This document shows positions 6,181 to 6,848 of a DNA stretch of 6,848 nt, one piece after another. Both the position numbers and the translations under genes were made by a program. Every line of letters starts with the position of its first letter. The first letter of the stretch is position 1. The stretch is taken from assembly GCA_030596265.1 (NCBI GenBank), contig JAUVKM010000116.1, forward strand, positions 1 through 6,848, read 5' to 3'. Origin of the DNA: Candidatus Cloacimonadota bacterium (GTDB lineage: Bacteria > Cloacimonadota > Cloacimonadia > Cloacimonadales > TCS61). The notes under the pieces are model-generated. The model ran no database searches, was not told the origin of the DNA, and saw only the letters and a list, made by a program, of their open reading frames with translations.

Positions 6181-6848
6181 ATGAAAAAAATAATGATGCT
6201 GATTATTATTGCAACACTTGTTTCGATAAATTTATTTGGTGTTCCCAAAGGAGAAGAGATGAGTTACACAAAAACAAATTCCGGATTGGAATATGTGATT
6301 ACTGAGAAAGGAAGAGGAGTACTGGCAACTGCAGGAAGCAGGGTAAAAGTACATTATACTGGAAAACTTGAAGATGGAACTAAATTTGATAGTTCCTTAG
6401 ATAGAAATGAACCTTTTACATTTGAACTTGGAGCAGAAATGGTGATCAAGGGTTGGGATGAAGGATTCACATTACTTCACGTTGGTGATAAAGCTACTTT
6501 GAAGATCCCACCGCATCTGGGATATGGAGAACGAGGTGCAGGCGGTGTAATTCCTCCTAATGCTACTTTAATTTTTGAGGTTGAGTTGCTGGAAGTTATG
6601 CCTGTGGTTAAGATCGAAGAATTTGACATTAAAGGGAAAGTAAGTTCCAAAACAGAATCCGGGCTGGAATATATTTTAGTTACGGAAGGTGCTGGCATTA
6701 AAGCTGCCGCTGGAAATACTGTGAATGTACATTACACAGGTTATCTTGAAGATGGAACTATTTTCGATTCCTCTGTGAAAAGAGATCAACCATTCACCTT
6801 TGTTTTAGGAATGGGAAGAGTTATCAAAGGCTGGGACGAAGGAGTTGC
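6181..6848 (+). CDS. Secreted multi-domain FKBP-type peptidyl-prolyl isomerase (3' end outside window)
   Basis: 222 residues are visible and the frame is still open at the window end. Residues 1-20 (MKK followed by a hydrophobic stretch up to NLFG) form a signal peptide, so the main product should be periplasmic or surface-exposed. It catalyses cis-trans isomerisation of peptide bonds before proline, helping exported proteins fold. FKBP domain 1 spans about residues 34-139. It keeps the FKBP12 active-site residues: Tyr59 in VHYTG, Phe69-Asp70 in KFDSS, Val88-Ile89 and Trp92 in VIKGW, Tyr115 in LGYG, and Phe132 in IFEVELL. After a linker of about 20 residues, domain 2 begins near 160 and again has Tyr185, Phe195-Asp196, Val214-Ile215 and Trp218. 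Both domains therefore look catalytically competent as far as seen. Further domains may lie downstream. A strong SD supports the ATG; a second SD/ATG pair at codon 27 could give a form lacking the signal peptide. Confidence 0.93.
   Translation, partial: MKKIMMLIIIATLVSINLFGVPKGEEMSYTKTNSGLEYVITEKGRGVLATAGSRVKVHYTGKLEDGTKFDSSLDRNEPFTFELGAEMVIKGWDEGFTLLHVGDKATLKIPPHLGYGERGAGGVIPPNATLIFEVELLEVMPVVKIEEFDIKGKVSSKTESGLEYILVTEGAGIKAAAGNTVNVHYTGYLEDGTIFDSSVKRDQPFTFVLGMGRVIKGWDEGV
6247..6261 (+). promoter_or_regulatory. Internal Shine-Dalgarno and in-frame ATG within the FKBP gene
   Basis: AAAGGAGAAGAG runs from 6247 to 6258 and is followed at once by ATG (6259-6261), codon 27 of the gene. GGAG (6250-6253) is five bases from this ATG, a near-ideal spacing. 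Starting here would yield the FKBP domains without the signal peptide. The same bases encode Lys-Gly-Glu-Glu, so the SD likeness may be a by-product of the protein sequence. Confidence 0.45.
6280..6848 (+). repeat. Tandem duplication of the FKBP domain
   Basis: Codons 34-96 (6280-6468) align without gaps to codons 160-222 (6658-6846), an offset of exactly 126 codons. By hand count 40 of 63 residues are identical. At DNA level a 16-base stretch, CTTGAAGATGGAACTA, is identical at 6367-6382 and 6745-6760. The remainder has drifted mainly at third positions, so this is an established duplication and not a fresh one. The second copy is cut by the window end. Confidence 0.85.

Noticed and set aside
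6477..6698. Minus-strand open frame near the window end
   Set aside because: It is antisense to the FKBP coding region, whose active-site motifs are unmistakable on the + strand.
1..6848. tRNA or rRNA genes, CRISPR repeats, insertion sequences or a defence system
   Set aside because: Gaps between genes total under 200 bases and contain no cloverleaf, regular repeat array, terminal inverted repeats or transposase. Coding content is accounted for by division and envelope genes.

Overview
The window is AT-rich bacterial DNA. All seven complete genes and the two partial ones read on the + strand with short gaps, which looks like one long division/envelope operon followed by a possible second unit. 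The organism is most likely Gram-negative (two-membrane). The evidence is a probable exported beta-rich (outer-membrane-like) protein, a lipoprotein and a secreted FKBP-type prolyl isomerase. Strong purine-rich ribosome binding sites precede most genes. The low GC and the gene mix would fit an uncultivated lineage of the FCB/Cloacimonadota kind, but that placement is inference; nothing here is diagnostic of a taxon.

Region by region: 1-641 is the C-terminal half of FtsA, the actin-like anchor of the division ring, ending in its amphipathic membrane helix. 672-1826 is a complete FtsZ with all tubulin-family GTPase motifs and the conserved C-terminal peptide that binds FtsA, but with an altered T2 loop. 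1848-2186 is a small four-helix membrane protein of the YvlD / 'phage holin 4' superfamily. 2203-3474 is a large cytosolic alpha/beta-hydrolase-like protein with a plausible Ser-Asp-His triad. 3488-4519 is an exported, aromatic-rich, beta-strand-rich protein of unknown function. 4506-5231 overlaps its end and encodes a lipoprotein with a NodB-type polysaccharide deacetylase domain. 5240-5683 encodes a GNAT N-acetyltransferase.

A 77-base gap with a T-tract follows, and it may hold a weak terminator and a promoter. Then come an unrecognised 129-residue protein (5761-6150) and the beginning of a secreted protein with at least two tandem FKBP domains (6181 to the window end). The FKBP gene has a second strong Shine-Dalgarno/ATG pair just after its signal-peptide region, so it might make both an exported and a cytosolic form.

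FtsA and FtsZ work together: FtsA tethers FtsZ filaments to the membrane. The exported protein, deacetylase and acetyltransferase are packed tightly enough to be co-translated and may act on a common envelope target. No mobile element, CRISPR array, tRNA, rRNA or defence system is visible. The window is mostly an ordinary chromosomal division locus with several poorly characterised envelope genes attached.
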